From Actinomadura citrea (lineage in GTDB: Bacteria > Actinomycetota > Actinomycetes > Streptosporangiales > Streptosporangiaceae), in assembly GCF_013409045.1 (NCBI RefSeq), contig NZ_JACCBT010000001.1, positions 5,456,001 through 5,520,000 of the forward strand: a stretch of DNA of 64,000 nucleotides, written 5' to 3'. Position numbers and translations under genes: made by a program. Below, piece by piece: positions 27,431-37,234 of the stretch (its first letter is position 1; every line of letters starts with the position of its first letter). The notes beneath the pieces are model-generated. The model was not told the DNA's origin, searched no databases, and saw nothing but the letters and a program-made list of their open reading frames with translations.

Positions 27431-28399
27431 TCACTCGCTCGATGTCGGCTCGGTTCGCCAGCGGGCACGCAGTACCCCGTCGGTGTCGGGCAGCACCGCG
27501 GCAAACAGCGGGTGACGGTCATCCACGGTCAGGGGAATCACCGCCGCGGCGCGCGCATGGACCAGTAGCGCGACCAGCTCGGCGAACTGTTCCTCGTCAC
27601 CGATTCGGCTGGTGATGTGTCCTGTGGGGTCCTGCCAGAGGAGTTCGATCAAACCGTCCTCGGGGAACGCGGCCACAACCGCCTCTAGGTCGGTGGACAG
27701 GTCCGGCCACACGGTCAGCCGGGCGCGCGGGGTAAGCCGGGCACGTACCTGGTCGATGTCGGCGCAGGTGAGGCGATGCCACCGGGAGGCGTTGCCGACG
27801 TAGCACTCCTGCAGGAGCAGCGCCCCTTCCCGTAAGAGCTCCAGAGACACGGCGGCCCAGAAGTCATCGTCAGCGAGGCGCTGTTCGCCGGACTCTGGTT
27901 CCGGTTCGTAGGGGGATGCGCCGATTCGTTCAGGGAACAGTCCCAGTTCGCGGGCGAGAGCCTGCGCCCGTTCACACGGCACGACACTCCCCACATACAC
28001 ATACTGGTCGTACCCGACGTGGACGAAGAACCGGTCTTCGACCTCCAGCCGACACCAGGCGCCGTTGTCGCGCAGCATGGCCCGGACCAGTTCCAGCCCG
28101 ACGGTCACCGGCACCTGCGCGCCGTCGTGATATCCCGATAGGTCGGGCGGGAACAGCCCAGCCAATCCGTATCCGTCGACCGGAGCCTCAAGCCCAAAAT
28201 TCGCCAGGCCAGCCACCTCCGGTTCGCGGATGTCAAGACGCTCGACTCCGGCGTCGTGCGCGAAGGCGGCCACGGCCGCCAGATAGGCGGCCTCGACCGG
28301 CCCATGATCGCTCATCGAGTCCTCGCCGCCGACATAGTGACCACGCTCATCGCGGTCGGCAGGGTCGTACTTCGTAACCCGGTAGACATGCGGCAGCAC
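27431..28399 (-). CDS. Conserved actinomycete hypothetical protein
   Basis: 322 aa from a GTG at 28399 (VLPHVYRVTKYDP). Acidic and soluble with no membrane segment. The N-terminus YRVTKYDPADRDERGHYVG and SDHGPVEAAYLAAVAAFA recur in a family often labelled RNA-binding protein in Streptomyces without experimental support that I know of. The middle contains FFVHVGYDQYVYVGS, the C-terminus a region with GLIELLWQDPTGHI. Single gene; role unknown. Confidence 0.75.
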   Translation of the reverse strand: MLPHVYRVTKYDPADRDERGHYVGGEDSMSDHGPVEAAYLAAVAAFAHDAGVERLDIREPEVAGLANFGLEAPVDGYGLAGLFPPDLSGYHDGAQVPVTVGLELVRAMLRDNGAWCRLEVEDRFFVHVGYDQYVYVGSVVPCERAQALARELGLFPERIGASPYEPEPESGEQRLADDDFWAAVSLELLREGALLLQECYVGNASRWHRLTCADIDQVRARLTPRARLTVWPDLSTDLEAVVAAFPEDGLIELLWQDPTGHITSRIGDEEQFAELVALLVHARAAAVIPLTVDDRHPLFAAVLPDTDGVLRARWRTEPTSSE

Positions 28400-28669
28400 C
28401 TCACCACCACCCCATCGCGGGACGAAAGGACAGCGACAGGACGGTGAGCTCAGCTGTTCGCATGGTCACCAACCAACCCTGTGACTTGCTCGCTCGACGG
28501 ATCATGTAGGCACCGAGTAGCGAGCTCTCGGGGACGGTGACCACGTTGCTCTTCTGCGCATGCGGACGATACTGGAGAATCCGTAGGCTCCGAACAACCC
28601 GGTCGGCTACGTGTTGACTGATGGTTCGCCGGGCCCGGCAGGCCACCGCGGCCGTCACTGGTCAGCGGC

Positions 28670-29040
28670 GAGTTCAGCCTCGCGGCGGAAGCCGGCGCGC
28701 ACGGCGGTGTGCAGGAGGTCGAAGTCGATGTGCACCCGCATGACCGTGGCGAGCGCGCCGGCAGCCGCTGCGAGCCCGGGACCTCGTCAAGAAGCCGTCT
28801 CAGGCCGAGCCGCTCCAGTTCTCCTTCCGACAGCGCCTGGCAGGCCCCGGTAGGTCGGTCACCAACCGCAGGAAGTCTTCCGTGCTTGGTTACCAGCCCG
28901 AGTGGATGTTGGAATCGACGTCTGAGCCGCGTGGTCGCCGACCACCGCCGGAGTCAGGCCCGCCGTCGTCGTGGTCTTGCCGCTCCCGCCATTCAAGACG
29001 CCCGGCCACTGATCGCGCAGGCGATGCGACGCGCCCGGCG
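28670..29040 (-). pseudogene. Fragments including a ParA-type Walker A segment
   Basis: In the 980-bp gap from 28400 to 29385 the only recognisable pieces are leftward: LNGGSGKTTTTAGL near 28950-29000, which is the Walker A region of ParA/MinD ATPases (KGGVGKTTT) with changes, and MRVHIDFDLLHTAVRAGF near 28665-28745, an ordinary-looking C-terminus. They are in different frames and unsupported by starts. I read them as remains of a plasmid- or integrative-element-borne partition gene. Confidence 0.35.
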
Positions 29041-29385
29041 CCTCACGCGAGAGGTGGGGCCGCTGAGGGGGTCGGGTCGGACTGACCTGGTTCGAGGAGG
29101 GATCCTGGCGCGCAGGGGCCCGCCGCGCGCGCTGGGCTGGACAGTGGCCGTGCACCCGCTATAGCTCACCGCTTCCGGTCGGAGGATGCTGGACCCTCCA
29201 CCCCCACCCTCTCTTGACCCCAACCGAGCCCGCGTCCTTCTCTCTCCCGTTTCGCCCTCCCGGGGCGCCAAACGGCATGCGCGGTGCGGAGGCCGGTTCC
29301 GGTCGGGATGGTTGGTCGATCACGGCAACCGAGGTGATCGCCGGGGCGTCCTCACTGCAAAGCCGGAAACGGGGGAGGAGTTCAT

Positions 29386-30519
29386 GTGCGGTTCGTGAGG
29401 CGTTTCGCGATTCCCATGGCGGCGGTGGCAGGGGTGGTGCTCGCCGGAGCACCGCCCGTCCTAGGAGCGGAGGCGGACTGGCGGAAGGTGCCGCACTCCA
29501 GCGCGGAGGGCACCCTCAAGGACGTCGCCGTGCTCGGCGGAAGCGACGCGTGGGCGGTCGGGGAGAAGCATCCGCCGTACGAGTCCGCCGATACGGTCGC
29601 CGAGCACTGGGACGGCACGTCCTGGAAGGAGGTGCCGGTTCCCGACACGCCGACGGGCGCGGGCAGCCTCGACGGTGTCAGCGCCGTGGCGTCCAACGAC
29701 GTCTGGGCCGTCGGCGACAGCACCGGTCTCGGACCGGTGATCCGGCACTGGGACGGTGCCGTGTGGACGGCGGTCCAGCCCGCTGCGCCGCCCGACGGCG
29801 CGCATGTCGGGGCCGACCGGCTCAACGACATAGCGGCGGTCTCCAAGACGCTGGCATGGGCGGTCGGATCCTTCTCCGACCGGAGCACCCCCGGCCCGGT
29901 CACCCTGGTCGAACGCTGGGACGGGACGAAGTGGTCGCGGGTGACCTCCCCGAGCCCGGGTCGTCTCAGCAACACCCTTCAAGGCGTCGCCTCCCTCTCG
30001 GCGACGAACGCGTGGGCGGTCGGGTGGTACCTCAGCGACGCGGGCAACAATGTCGCGCTCGTCCTGCACTGGGACGGCCGCGCCTGGACCAGGAGCCCGG
30101 TGACCCTCCCGTCGGGCAACACTGAACTGCAGAGCGTCACCGCCGTGTCCGCCAAGAATGTGTGGGCGGTCGGCAGCCATGAGGGCAGGCCGCTGGTGAT
30201 GCACTGGAACGGCACTCGCTGGCGCGTCCTCCCGGAGCCCGCGCTGACCGAGTCGTGGCTGAGCGCCGCTGCTCCGGACGGCAGAGGCGGGGTCTGGGTC
30301 GGCGGTTACCGCATGACGGACGGCGGGGTGACGAGCAGACCGCTGTTCCTGCACTGGAACGGCACCGCCTGGACCACCGGGACCAGCGAGGAGACCGAGG
30401 GGACCGTCGAGGGACTCACCCGCGTGGGCACCTCGATCTGGGCCGTCGGGACGACCTCGCCCTGCATCTGCTTCGTCGCACCACCACTGGTCGAGGTCAA
30501 CGGCGCTGTCCCGCAGTGA
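29386..30519 (+). CDS. Secreted seven-bladed beta-propeller protein
   Basis: 377 aa from a GTG at 29386, five bases after GGGGGAGGAG. A signal peptide (MRFVRRFAIPMAAVAGVVLAG, cleaved near LGAEA) precedes seven repeats, each with a (D/N)xWAVG strand (five times exact WAVG plus WVGG and a last WAVG) and most with an HW(D/N)GTxW turn. This is the extracellular WAVG/WDG propeller seen in many actinomycetes. A CICF Cys pair lies near the end. No catalytic residues are apparent; probably a binding protein. Confidence 0.85.
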   Translation: MRFVRRFAIPMAAVAGVVLAGAPPVLGAEADWRKVPHSSAEGTLKDVAVLGGSDAWAVGEKHPPYESADTVAEHWDGTSWKEVPVPDTPTGAGSLDGVSAVASNDVWAVGDSTGLGPVIRHWDGAVWTAVQPAAPPDGAHVGADRLNDIAAVSKTLAWAVGSFSDRSTPGPVTLVERWDGTKWSRVTSPSPGRLSNTLQGVASLSATNAWAVGWYLSDAGNNVALVLHWDGRAWTRSPVTLPSGNTELQSVTAVSAKNVWAVGSHEGRPLVMHWNGTRWRVLPEPALTESWLSAAAPDGRGGVWVGGYRMTDGGVTSRPLFLHWNGTAWTTGTSEETEGTVEGLTRVGTSIWAVGTTSPCICFVAPPLVEVNGAVPQ

Positions 30520-30745
30520 CGCCGCGCAGCCGAGGCTGCCGCCGGCGCCGGGCCCGCGGGTGTGAACGCCCTCGCCGACGGCGGTCCTGCCACCGGACGT
30601 CGACCCGATCACCGCGTCCTCGGGCGCGGCGTGGCGGAGGTGGCGGCCGCCGTACGTTATCCACGGTTTGACCTGGTGATGTCTGAGTTCATGCAGGTCA
30701 GATCGTGCATGAGATCGCTGCATCGTGCTGTAGTGGTCCTCGGGG

Positions 30746-31228
30746 TCAGCGCAGCGCGGCGAGTTCGGTGACCCAGTGGTCGGGGGCGCCCAGGAAGAGG
30801 TTGGTGGGTCCTTGGCCATTCGCGATGTTCAGGGTGTCGAGCCGGTAGGTCCACTCGCCGCCGTGTGTTCCGGCGAACCGGTAGTTGATCTGCCAGCGGA
30901 GCCAGTCTCCAGGTGTAAGGCGCACTGCCGGAGGCCGACGCCACCTGCGCGGCATGCCAAAGGGCGTCACGGTGAGTTGGACGCGGAGCAGGCCGTTGTC
31001 CTCGCGAAGGAGCACGCCGGAGTCTGAACTGGTGTCGGGCAGGCCTTTGTGGGCCGAGGCGTGAGGCTGGAAGTCATCGTGTTCGTTCATGAGGACCTGG
31101 TGGACGAATGGCGGTCGCATGGGCGGTAGCGCAAACGCGGTCGGTGCGGCGTTTCGGCTTGTGGCGCGGGGCTCGCCGCGAGACTGCTTTGTCCACGAGG
31201 TCCGGACCCATTGAACAACTGCTTCCAT
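30746..31228 (-). CDS. Hypothetical protein
   Basis: 160 aa. The last 90 residues look folded: LLRVQLTVTPFGMPRRWRRP, LTPGDWLRWQINYRFAGTHGGEWTYRLD, probably a small beta-sandwich. No family recognised, no signal peptide. The first 50 residues are less regular, and the ATG at MNEHDDF (31088) could be the true start. Confidence 0.55.
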   Translation of the reverse strand: MEAVVQWVRTSWTKQSRGEPRATSRNAAPTAFALPPMRPPFVHQVLMNEHDDFQPHASAHKGLPDTSSDSGVLLREDNGLLRVQLTVTPFGMPRRWRRPPAVRLTPGDWLRWQINYRFAGTHGGEWTYRLDTLNIANGQGPTNLFLGAPDHWVTELAALR

Positions 31229-31309
31229 GAGTTGATCTTCCAGGAGGGAGTTACCTGGCGCCAGCGGATTTCGGCTGGTCAGTGAGCCGCCCCTGAGCCG
31301 GCGCCCCGC

Positions 31310-31490
31310 TCCCCTACGCGCCCGGCTCCGACGTCCAAGCCGCCCTCACCGCCCTGGGCCGCCGACCCCACCGCCCAAACGCCGCCAAGTGGACGTCAGC
31401 GGCCTCTATCTCCGCCACGCCCGCCTAGCCGCCCTAGATCTCAGCCACATGGATATGGCGGATGCGAACCTGTCGCGGACCTGGTGAACG
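31310..31490 (+). pseudogene. Pentapeptide-repeat protein fragment
   Basis: One frame encodes VDVSGLYLRHARLAALDLS and HMDMADANLSRTW, a run of A(D/N)LxX-type pentapeptides, preceded by SDVQAALTALGRRP, which is the usual segment before the repeats in large actinomycete membrane proteins with a C-terminal pentapeptide helix. A frame change separates the two pieces and a stop ends the run after about 40 residues. Confidence 0.6.
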
Positions 31491-31539
31491 CCTACCTGAG
31501 GAACACGATCGAGCACGCCAAAGAAATGCGGTTTTCTGG

Positions 31540-31625
31540 TACCGCCGCAGGTCAAGCCCAATCCCAGTGGCCAGCACAATGCACTTGAAGGAAGATCGAG
31601 TCTGTTGCGATCTCCCACGATTAAC
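31540..31625 (+). repeat. Diverged 85-bp dispersed repeat, copy 2
   Basis: Matches 12443-12527 in order, orientation and spacing: ACCGCCGCAGG at 31540-31550, then a 34-bp block at 31592-31625 differing from copy 1 at two positions. Follows directly on the pentapeptide fragment. Confidence 0.65.
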
Positions 31626-31752
31626 ACTCCTGGCTTGCCCACGGGTCTAGTACGGCAGCCCGGGATCGTTATGCAGACGCCAGTTGATGGCCGGTGTGGC
31701 CTCGTCGCTGGTAGTGGCTCTGTCGGGCGCGGGCCGGCGTCCCCGTGGGTGA

Positions 31753-32364
31753 TCACGGTTCGATTGGTTCGATCGGATCTCCGGGTGCCCAGGGGACGAA
31801 GGATATCTGGGCGCTGTCGTATTCGCCCAGGGTCAGGTTGTCGTCACACTGGATCAGGCTGATGAGGCAGGAGTGGTGCGTCCATGCCAGCCTCCGCCAG
31901 TCGTAGAGCGAGGGCCTCTCGGCCAGGGGTGTGCCGATCTCCATGCCGATCAGCTGTGAGAATCGCTCGAAGGTCATGTTGAACGCTGCCCGCCGGGCCC
32001 GAGGATGGCGCACAAAGGCGGGGCCAAAGTAGTCGTCGTGGGGGTCTGCGGTCCCATCGGCCGGGGCGGGTTCGTGGTGTTCTCGGCCGAACGGTGGCCA
32101 GAACACCGCGAATATCAGGCAGAGGTCAGTGACCTGGTCGTCCTGGATGCTCGTATGCAGAATGCGACCGCCGCCCAGATCGAGGAGAACCCTGTGGGAT
32201 CTCTTGTGGTCACCGTGCGGCCAACAATTCTCGTGGTCGCGCCAACCGGGCCAGCCCAGGTTGCGCAGCGCCTCCTCCAGTTCATCGGCGTAGGGAAGCG
32301 CCGCGCCGAGGTCGAGCAGACCCTGGATCAACGCTACGTCCGCCGCGATCGCCTTCAGACTCAT
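31753..32364 (-). CDS. Hypothetical protein
   Basis: 203 aa with AGGAGG placed well before the ATG, so translation is likely. Acidic and Trp-rich (LGWPGWRDHENCWPHG, SLYDWRRLAWTHHSC), with no signal peptide or membrane segment. Composition and lone position recall immunity or SMI1/SUKH-like proteins, but I cannot align it with any of them. Confidence 0.65.
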   Translation of the reverse strand: MSLKAIAADVALIQGLLDLGAALPYADELEEALRNLGWPGWRDHENCWPHGDHKRSHRVLLDLGGGRILHTSIQDDQVTDLCLIFAVFWPPFGREHHEPAPADGTADPHDDYFGPAFVRHPRARRAAFNMTFERFSQLIGMEIGTPLAERPSLYDWRRLAWTHHSCLISLIQCDDNLTLGEYDSAQISFVPWAPGDPIEPIEP

Positions 32365-32559
32365 CGATCCTCCTGTGAGAACGTGAGGTTCACGATGATC
32401 ACGCTATTCCGGCAGATTGGGATCACTATGTCGGTTGATCCGTGGTGACCGCGGGACGAGGGGCTGGTCGGCGTGCCTGCAGGTGCCAGGACGGCCGCCG
32501 CGTGATCATGCACTGTTCGTGAGGACAAGCGGAAACCATGCGGCAGCCGCTGGCCTCAG

Positions 32560-32840
32560 CGTAGATGCCGGGGGCTGGGTGGAGGAGTTCAACGCGGCGT
32601 TCGCGCTGATCGCGGGACGGTTCGCCCGGGTGGGACCGCGGAAGCAGGCGCGGGCGTTCCTGCTCGGTCTGCTGTCGGATGTGGAGTCGCGTTCGTGCTG
32701 GCAGCCGGCAAAGCAGGCCGGAGACCGCAGCCCGCACCGGATGCAGCGGCTGCTGGGCGAGGCGCGCTGGGACGCCGATGCGGTGCGTGATGACCTGCGC
32801 GGCTATGTGGTCGACGAGCCGGGTGCCCCGGACGCGGTGC
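32560..32840 (+). pseudogene. IS701-family transposase, N-terminal fragment
   Basis: WVEEFNAAFALIAGRFARVGPRKQA, the SDVESRSCWQPAKQAGD segment and HRMQRLLGEARWDADAVRDD are the N-terminus of IS701-type DDE transposases. It breaks after about 90 residues at DAVLITD, where the family reads VLIxDDTG, so the whole catalytic part is gone. No terminal repeats seen. Confidence 0.75.
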
Positions 32841-32878
32841 TGATCACCGATCGCGCCCCGGCGCCCTCGTGAACGACC

Positions 32879-32944
32879 GGATTCGTCCAGCCGGCCGGTC
32901 CTGTTGAGGGCGCTGCCGAGGTTGTTCAGAGCCAGATCTTCGCG
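32879..32944 (-). pseudogene. TPR fragment
   Basis: Leftward, LALNNLGSALNRTGRLDES is one canonical tetratricopeptide helix pair, as in AfsR/NB-ARC regulators, isolated between the IS701 fragment and nothing else. Too short for assignment beyond the motif. Confidence 0.4.
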
Positions 32945-33196
32945 GCGCGGTTCAGAGCAGCTGCGCCGTACCAGCGGGCCTTCCCGGGGCGGTCGGACGG
33001 TTGGACGTAGCAGCGGCGACGTTCGGGTCACGATCACCCACATAGCCCGCCAGTGTCGCGGGTCGTCCTCTCCCTGCTTGGCGCGCTTGAATCAGACCTG
33101 ATCGGCCTGTGCGCCGTCCATGGCTATGCCCCATAGTCAGGGATGCGCTGCGACCGCGCCGGCCCGGTGAGCCGGTGAGTGCGCCAACCCGGTCGG

Positions 33197-33844
33197 CTAC
33201 TCCGAAAGAGGGGCGGACAGCCTGGTCGGTGGACCCGTGTCGTCGGGGGCCGGGTACCACGGGGCGAGCAGCCGGTCCATAAGGACGTGAAGGTGCGCGC
33301 GGAATGACTCGACGACCTCCGGCTGAGCCGCGTCCTTCATCCCCTGATAGTGGTTGAGAATTCCCGAGCCCAGGAAGCCGTGCACGCACCAGACCATGGT
33401 GCCGAGGAGGTAGTAGGTGTTGACGTCCGGCGGGACCGCGTCCCTTATCCTGCGGGCGGCGAGTTGGATCAGCGGCCGGGCGTACTGATCCTCCATGGTG
33501 GAGAAGTCGGCGGCGTCGGCCACCCAACGGTGTGCCCACAGTGCGCGGTTCTGCGGGTTCGCCACGTGGAAATCGAGATAGGCGTCGACAATCTCGTGCA
33601 CCGCTGACCGCGCGGAATCCGACCGGGACGCGGCCGCTTCCAGCATTTCCCGTTCCGCTTCGAATGCCTGCCGCATGACCTCCTGGTAGAGAGCACGCTT
33701 GTCTCCGGCCACCTCGGCGACAACTGCGGAACCGACGCCGAGGGCGTCACTGATCAGCTGCAATGAGGTCCCGTCATAGCCGAGTTGCCCGAACAGGCGG
33801 GTGGCGACCTCAAGGACGTGTGAGCGCGCGATCTCATCCGACAC
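33197..33844 (-). CDS. TetR-family regulator
   Basis: 215 aa from a GTG at 33844. The N-terminal helix-turn-helix (ATRLFGQLGYDGTSLQLISDALGVG) is present though the recognition helix is unusual (VVAEVAGDKRAL instead of the common LYxHFxxK). The helical C-terminal domain is intact. No target gene is adjacent; the 360 bp upstream to 34206 show no gene and no clear operator. Confidence 0.85.
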   Translation of the reverse strand: MSDEIARSHVLEVATRLFGQLGYDGTSLQLISDALGVGSAVVAEVAGDKRALYQEVMRQAFEAEREMLEAAASRSDSARSAVHEIVDAYLDFHVANPQNRALWAHRWVADAADFSTMEDQYARPLIQLAARRIRDAVPPDVNTYYLLGTMVWCVHGFLGSGILNHYQGMKDAAQPEVVESFRAHLHVLMDRLLAPWYPAPDDTGPPTRLSAPLSE

Positions 33845-34206
33845 AGTTTCACGCTACGCATTGCTCGGTGAGGCAGAGCCTGCGCCAGGGCAAGAGCCCG
33901 GCACGAGAGGGCAAAGTCGACGTTGAGGCTTCCGTAACGCAAACGTGTGAGGACGTTGGCCATCGCATGGCCAGGGTTGCGCCAGACGGGCCCGGTAGGT
34001 GCGGCGGGAAACCAGCTCGGCGTTGTCGCATCCCCGCCGCGACCTAATCGACGGGCTGAGCTGCGAAGAGTTAGGGAAGTGAGGGGCCCTCGGCGGGTCA
34101 GGCACCAGGTCCAGAAGCAACCGTACGGCGCCCCCGAAGCGTGCCCGCGATCAGTGCCCGAAGGTTGCGCCTCGGAGCGGACTGCGATCCAGCGATCAAC
34201 ACGCCC
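33845..34206. other. Intergenic, nothing recognised
   Basis: About 360 bp between the TetR start and the LysR stop. I see neither a coding frame nor a repeat worth naming. Confidence 0.5.
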
Positions 34207-35166
34207 CTATGTCAGGTGGGCCGCATCGGTGTCTTCCGGAGAACGGTCGTCCAGAAGATCGATGGGAGGCAGGGCCGCTGCCACACGAGCGGCGGTCTCA
34301 CGAAGCCAGATGTGCGCCGCATCCTGGGTGTGGACGGGATGCCACCACAGCGCCTCCTTGACGGGCACGGCCTCGAACGGGCACGGCAGAGTCCGCACCT
34401 GTGCGACCGGGCTCATCAGCCGGGCCAGGCGACGCTGAATCAGCGCGACCCGTCGGGTTCCTGCGACGAGGCTCGGCAGGAGTTGGAAGTTCTGGACCGA
34501 CACCTCCATGCGGGGTTCCAGGCCCAGCATGCTGAGCTGACGGGCGGCGGGCGCGTCGTAGGGGCGCTGGTAAACGACCCAGGGCTGTCGAGCCAGGTCG
34601 TCCATGGTGAGAGCGTCGCCGATGTCCGGATGGTCGGCGGCGACCAGGCAGACCCATTCGTCCCGGTACAGCTCGACGGTGGGGAAGCCGCTGACGATGC
34701 CGTGCGGCATGAGCAGCCCGTCCACGCCACTGAGTACGGCGTCGGTCGCCCCGGTGATCTCTTGCCCGACCTGCTCGAACACCAACCGGGACGCGGGCGC
34801 CTCGGCGTGCAGCACGCGAGCGAGCTCGGCGCCGAACACCGCGATCGCGTAGTCCGAGGCGATGATCCGGAACTCACGCCGTTCGGTGCGGGGGTCGAAC
34901 TCCGCGCGGCTGGTGAACAGCCGCTCCAGCAGGGCGCACGCGGTCGTACAGGGCACTACCAGCGCGGTCCCGAGGGGGGTCAGGTCGTAGGCGTTTCCCG
35001 TCCTGACGAGCAGGTCGTCGCCGAAGTGCCGACGCAGCCTGGCGAGCGCGGCGCTGGCGGCCGGCTGGCTGAGGCCGATCCGCTGCCCGGCCCGTGTGAC
35101 GTTGCGTTCCTCCAGCAGCGCCCGCAGCGCGACCAAGAGATTCAGGTCGAGGCTGGCGAGATCCAT
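34207..35166 (-). CDS. LysR-family regulator of the aromatic operon
   Basis: 319 aa from ATG 35166 with GGGGAGTC before it. N-terminal winged helix-turn-helix (LNLLVALRALLEERNVTRAGQRIGLSQPAASAALARLR) and a periplasmic-binding-like effector domain. The group is NodD/DntR/NahR-like, whose members typically answer to aromatic compounds. It is divergent from the catabolic operon with 100 bp between the starts. Confidence 0.93.
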   Translation of the reverse strand: MDLASLDLNLLVALRALLEERNVTRAGQRIGLSQPAASAALARLRRHFGDDLLVRTGNAYDLTPLGTALVVPCTTACALLERLFTSRAEFDPRTERREFRIIASDYAIAVFGAELARVLHAEAPASRLVFEQVGQEITGATDAVLSGVDGLLMPHGIVSGFPTVELYRDEWVCLVAADHPDIGDALTMDDLARQPWVVYQRPYDAPAARQLSMLGLEPRMEVSVQNFQLLPSLVAGTRRVALIQRRLARLMSPVAQVRTLPCPFEAVPVKEALWWHPVHTQDAAHIWLRETAARVAAALPPIDLLDDRSPEDTDAAHLT

Positions 35167-35186
35167 GACTCCCCATCCACTGCATC

Positions 35187-35199
35187 GATGGTAACCATC
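35187..35199. promoter_or_regulatory. LysR operator candidate
   Basis: Inverted repeat GATGG TAA CCATC, of the size and form of a LysR recognition site, 20 bp from the regulator start and about 70 bp before the first catabolic gene. Confidence 0.5.
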
Positions 35200-35266
35200 T
35201 AACGAATCTATTTCCCAAATTCGGCGCTCTGCCACAAGGTTAGGGCAGACTCCGAGAGGAAACCCC

Positions 35267-36268
35267 GTGGAAACACAACCGCCCCATGCCGGGCCGTTCG
35301 CGGTCGGCATGTTCTCCGCCGGAGACGGTCCGGCGTTCCCCGGTCTCGTCAGGGACGATCGGGTCCTGGATCTGCGCACCGTCCCAAAGCTGTGGGCCGG
35401 GCCGGGCGAGGAGCCGACGACCCGTGCGCTGCTGGGGCGCTGGGACACCGCGCTGCCGCTGCTCCACGCTGCCGCCGACTCCCTGAACGATGAACACGGC
35501 GAGCGGCACTCCCTGCCCGCGCTACGCGTGCACGCTCCCGTCGAACCTCGGCAGATCCTCCAGTCCGGCGCCAACTACCGCACCCACGTCATCGACTTGG
35601 CGCTGGCGCACGAGCCGGCGGATGGACGGCCCGCCGAGCGGGTACGGGCGGAGACGGCCGCGATGATGGACCGCCGCGCCGCCGAGGATCTGCCGTACAT
35701 GTTCATCGGCCTGCCGTCCTCGATCACCGGTCCCCATGACGATGTGGTGATCCCCGACTGGTGCGCCAAGCCGGACTGGGAGCTGGAGCTGGCCGCGGTG
35801 ATCGGCCGCCCCGCCCACAGGGTGCCTGCGGACCGGGCGCTGGAGCACGTGGCGGCCTACACGATCGCCAACGATCTGACGGCTCGCGAAGCGGTGTTCC
35901 GCCGGGACATGCCGGAGATCGGCACCGACTGGCTGCGCGCGAAGAACCCGCCGACGTTCACCCCGCTCGGCCCATACCTCGTTCCCTCGGCGTTCGTGGG
36001 TGACCCCGGCGACCTGCGGATCACGCTGCAGCTCAACGGCGAGGTCATGCAGGACGAGTCCACCAAGGACATGATCTTCGATGTGGCGCGGCTGGTGGCG
36101 TACGCGTCGCAGACCGTGCGGTTGCTGCCCGGCGACCTGGTACTGACCGGCAGCCCGGCCGGCAACGGCATGCACTGGGGGCGGCTGCTGCGGCCCGGCG
36201 ACGTCATGGAGGGCGCGATCACGGGTCTGGGCGTCCAGCGCAACCAGTGCGTGGCGGAGGGCGCATGA
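35267..36268 (+). CDS. Fumarylacetoacetate hydrolase-family protein
   Basis: 333 aa from a GTG at 35267 after GAGAGGA. The FAH C-terminal domain is intact: metal ligands in DWELELAAVIGRP (ExE) and IANDLTARE, plus LVLTGSPAG near the end. Known activities are C-C hydrolysis or isomerisation of ring-cleavage products (hydratase, decarboxylase, acylpyruvase). First gene of the operon; its last codons overlap the cyclase start as ATGA. Confidence 0.92.
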   Translation: METQPPHAGPFAVGMFSAGDGPAFPGLVRDDRVLDLRTVPKLWAGPGEEPTTRALLGRWDTALPLLHAAADSLNDEHGERHSLPALRVHAPVEPRQILQSGANYRTHVIDLALAHEPADGRPAERVRAETAAMMDRRAAEDLPYMFIGLPSSITGPHDDVVIPDWCAKPDWELELAAVIGRPAHRVPADRALEHVAAYTIANDLTAREAVFRRDMPEIGTDWLRAKNPPTFTPLGPYLVPSAFVGDPGDLRITLQLNGEVMQDESTKDMIFDVARLVAYASQTVRLLPGDLVLTGSPAGNGMHWGRLLRPGDVMEGAITGLGVQRNQCVAEGA

Positions 36269-37227
36269 TGCTCGATCGCACGGACCCCGAGGGTGCCATC
36301 GCCGAGGCCGCAGCCAAGTACTCCAACTGGGGGCGCTGGGGCGAGGACGACGTCCTTGGCACGGTGAACTTCATCGACGAGGCGAAGCGGCGCGAAGGCG
36401 CTGCGCTCGTTCGGCGCGGCGTGTCGTTCTCGCTATCGCAGCGGTTCGACATGGACGGCCCGCAGAAGGGCTGGCGCCGCCGTACCAACCCGGTGCACAC
36501 CATGCTCGACACCGGGGTGGACGCGGCGCTCGGCAACCAGGGCTTCCCGCATGGCATCGGCGGCGCGGACGACGTCGTCGCGATGCCCCTGCAGTGCTCC
36601 ACGCAGTGGGACGGCCTCGGCCACATCTTCGACCACGGTATGGCGTGGAACGGGCGTTCGGCGGAGAAGGTCGTCACGTCCGAGGGCGACCTGGTCACCG
36701 GAATCGAGCACATGGCGGCGCCGGTCGCCGGGCGTGGCGTCCTTCTGGATGTGGGGCGCGTCGCGGGTGAGGACGGCGAGCTGCGCGATGGCTTCGCCAT
36801 CACCGAGGAACATCTCCAAGCGGCCATCGACGCGCACGGCGTGACGGTCGGACGCGGCGACATCGTGTGCGTCCGCACCGGGCATCTGACACGGGCTCGC
36901 CGGAACGGGTGGGGAGACTACGCGGGCGGTCCCGCGCCGGGCCTGTCATTCACCACGGCCGGCTGGCTGCACCGCACCGAGATCGCCGCCGTCGCCACCG
37001 ACACGTGGGGGTTCGAGGTGCGGCCGAACGAGTTCGACGACGCGTTCCAGCCGCTGCACCAGGTCGCGATCCCCAACATGGGCCTGCTCATCGGCGAGCT
37101 GTGGGACCTGGACGCCCTCGCCGTTCATTGCGAGGCCGACGGCGTTCATGAGTTCTGGCTGACGGCCGGGCCGATCCCGGTCACCGGCGCGGTCGGCGCC
37201 CCCGTCAATCCCATCGCGGTGAAGTGA
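36265..37227 (+). CDS. Cyclase-family hydrolase (kynurenine-formamidase-like fold)
   Basis: 320 aa starting MMLDRTDP at 36265, four bases inside the preceding gene, with GGAGGG upstream. It has the cyclase-family core: QCSTQWDGLGHIFDHG replacing the HxGTHxDxPxH metal motif of kynurenine formamidase, then GVLLDVGRVAG and GDIVCVRTGH and PNMGLLIGELWDLD. Members of this subgroup hydrolyse amides or lactones in aromatic degradation. Because the metal motif is the long variant, the substrate cannot be told. Confidence 0.85.
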   Translation: MMLDRTDPEGAIAEAAAKYSNWGRWGEDDVLGTVNFIDEAKRREGAALVRRGVSFSLSQRFDMDGPQKGWRRRTNPVHTMLDTGVDAALGNQGFPHGIGGADDVVAMPLQCSTQWDGLGHIFDHGMAWNGRSAEKVVTSEGDLVTGIEHMAAPVAGRGVLLDVGRVAGEDGELRDGFAITEEHLQAAIDAHGVTVGRGDIVCVRTGHLTRARRNGWGDYAGGPAPGLSFTTAGWLHRTEIAAVATDTWGFEVRPNEFDDAFQPLHQVAIPNMGLLIGELWDLDALAVHCEADGVHEFWLTAGPIPVTGAVGAPVNPIAVK

Positions 37228-37234
37228 GGTCGGC

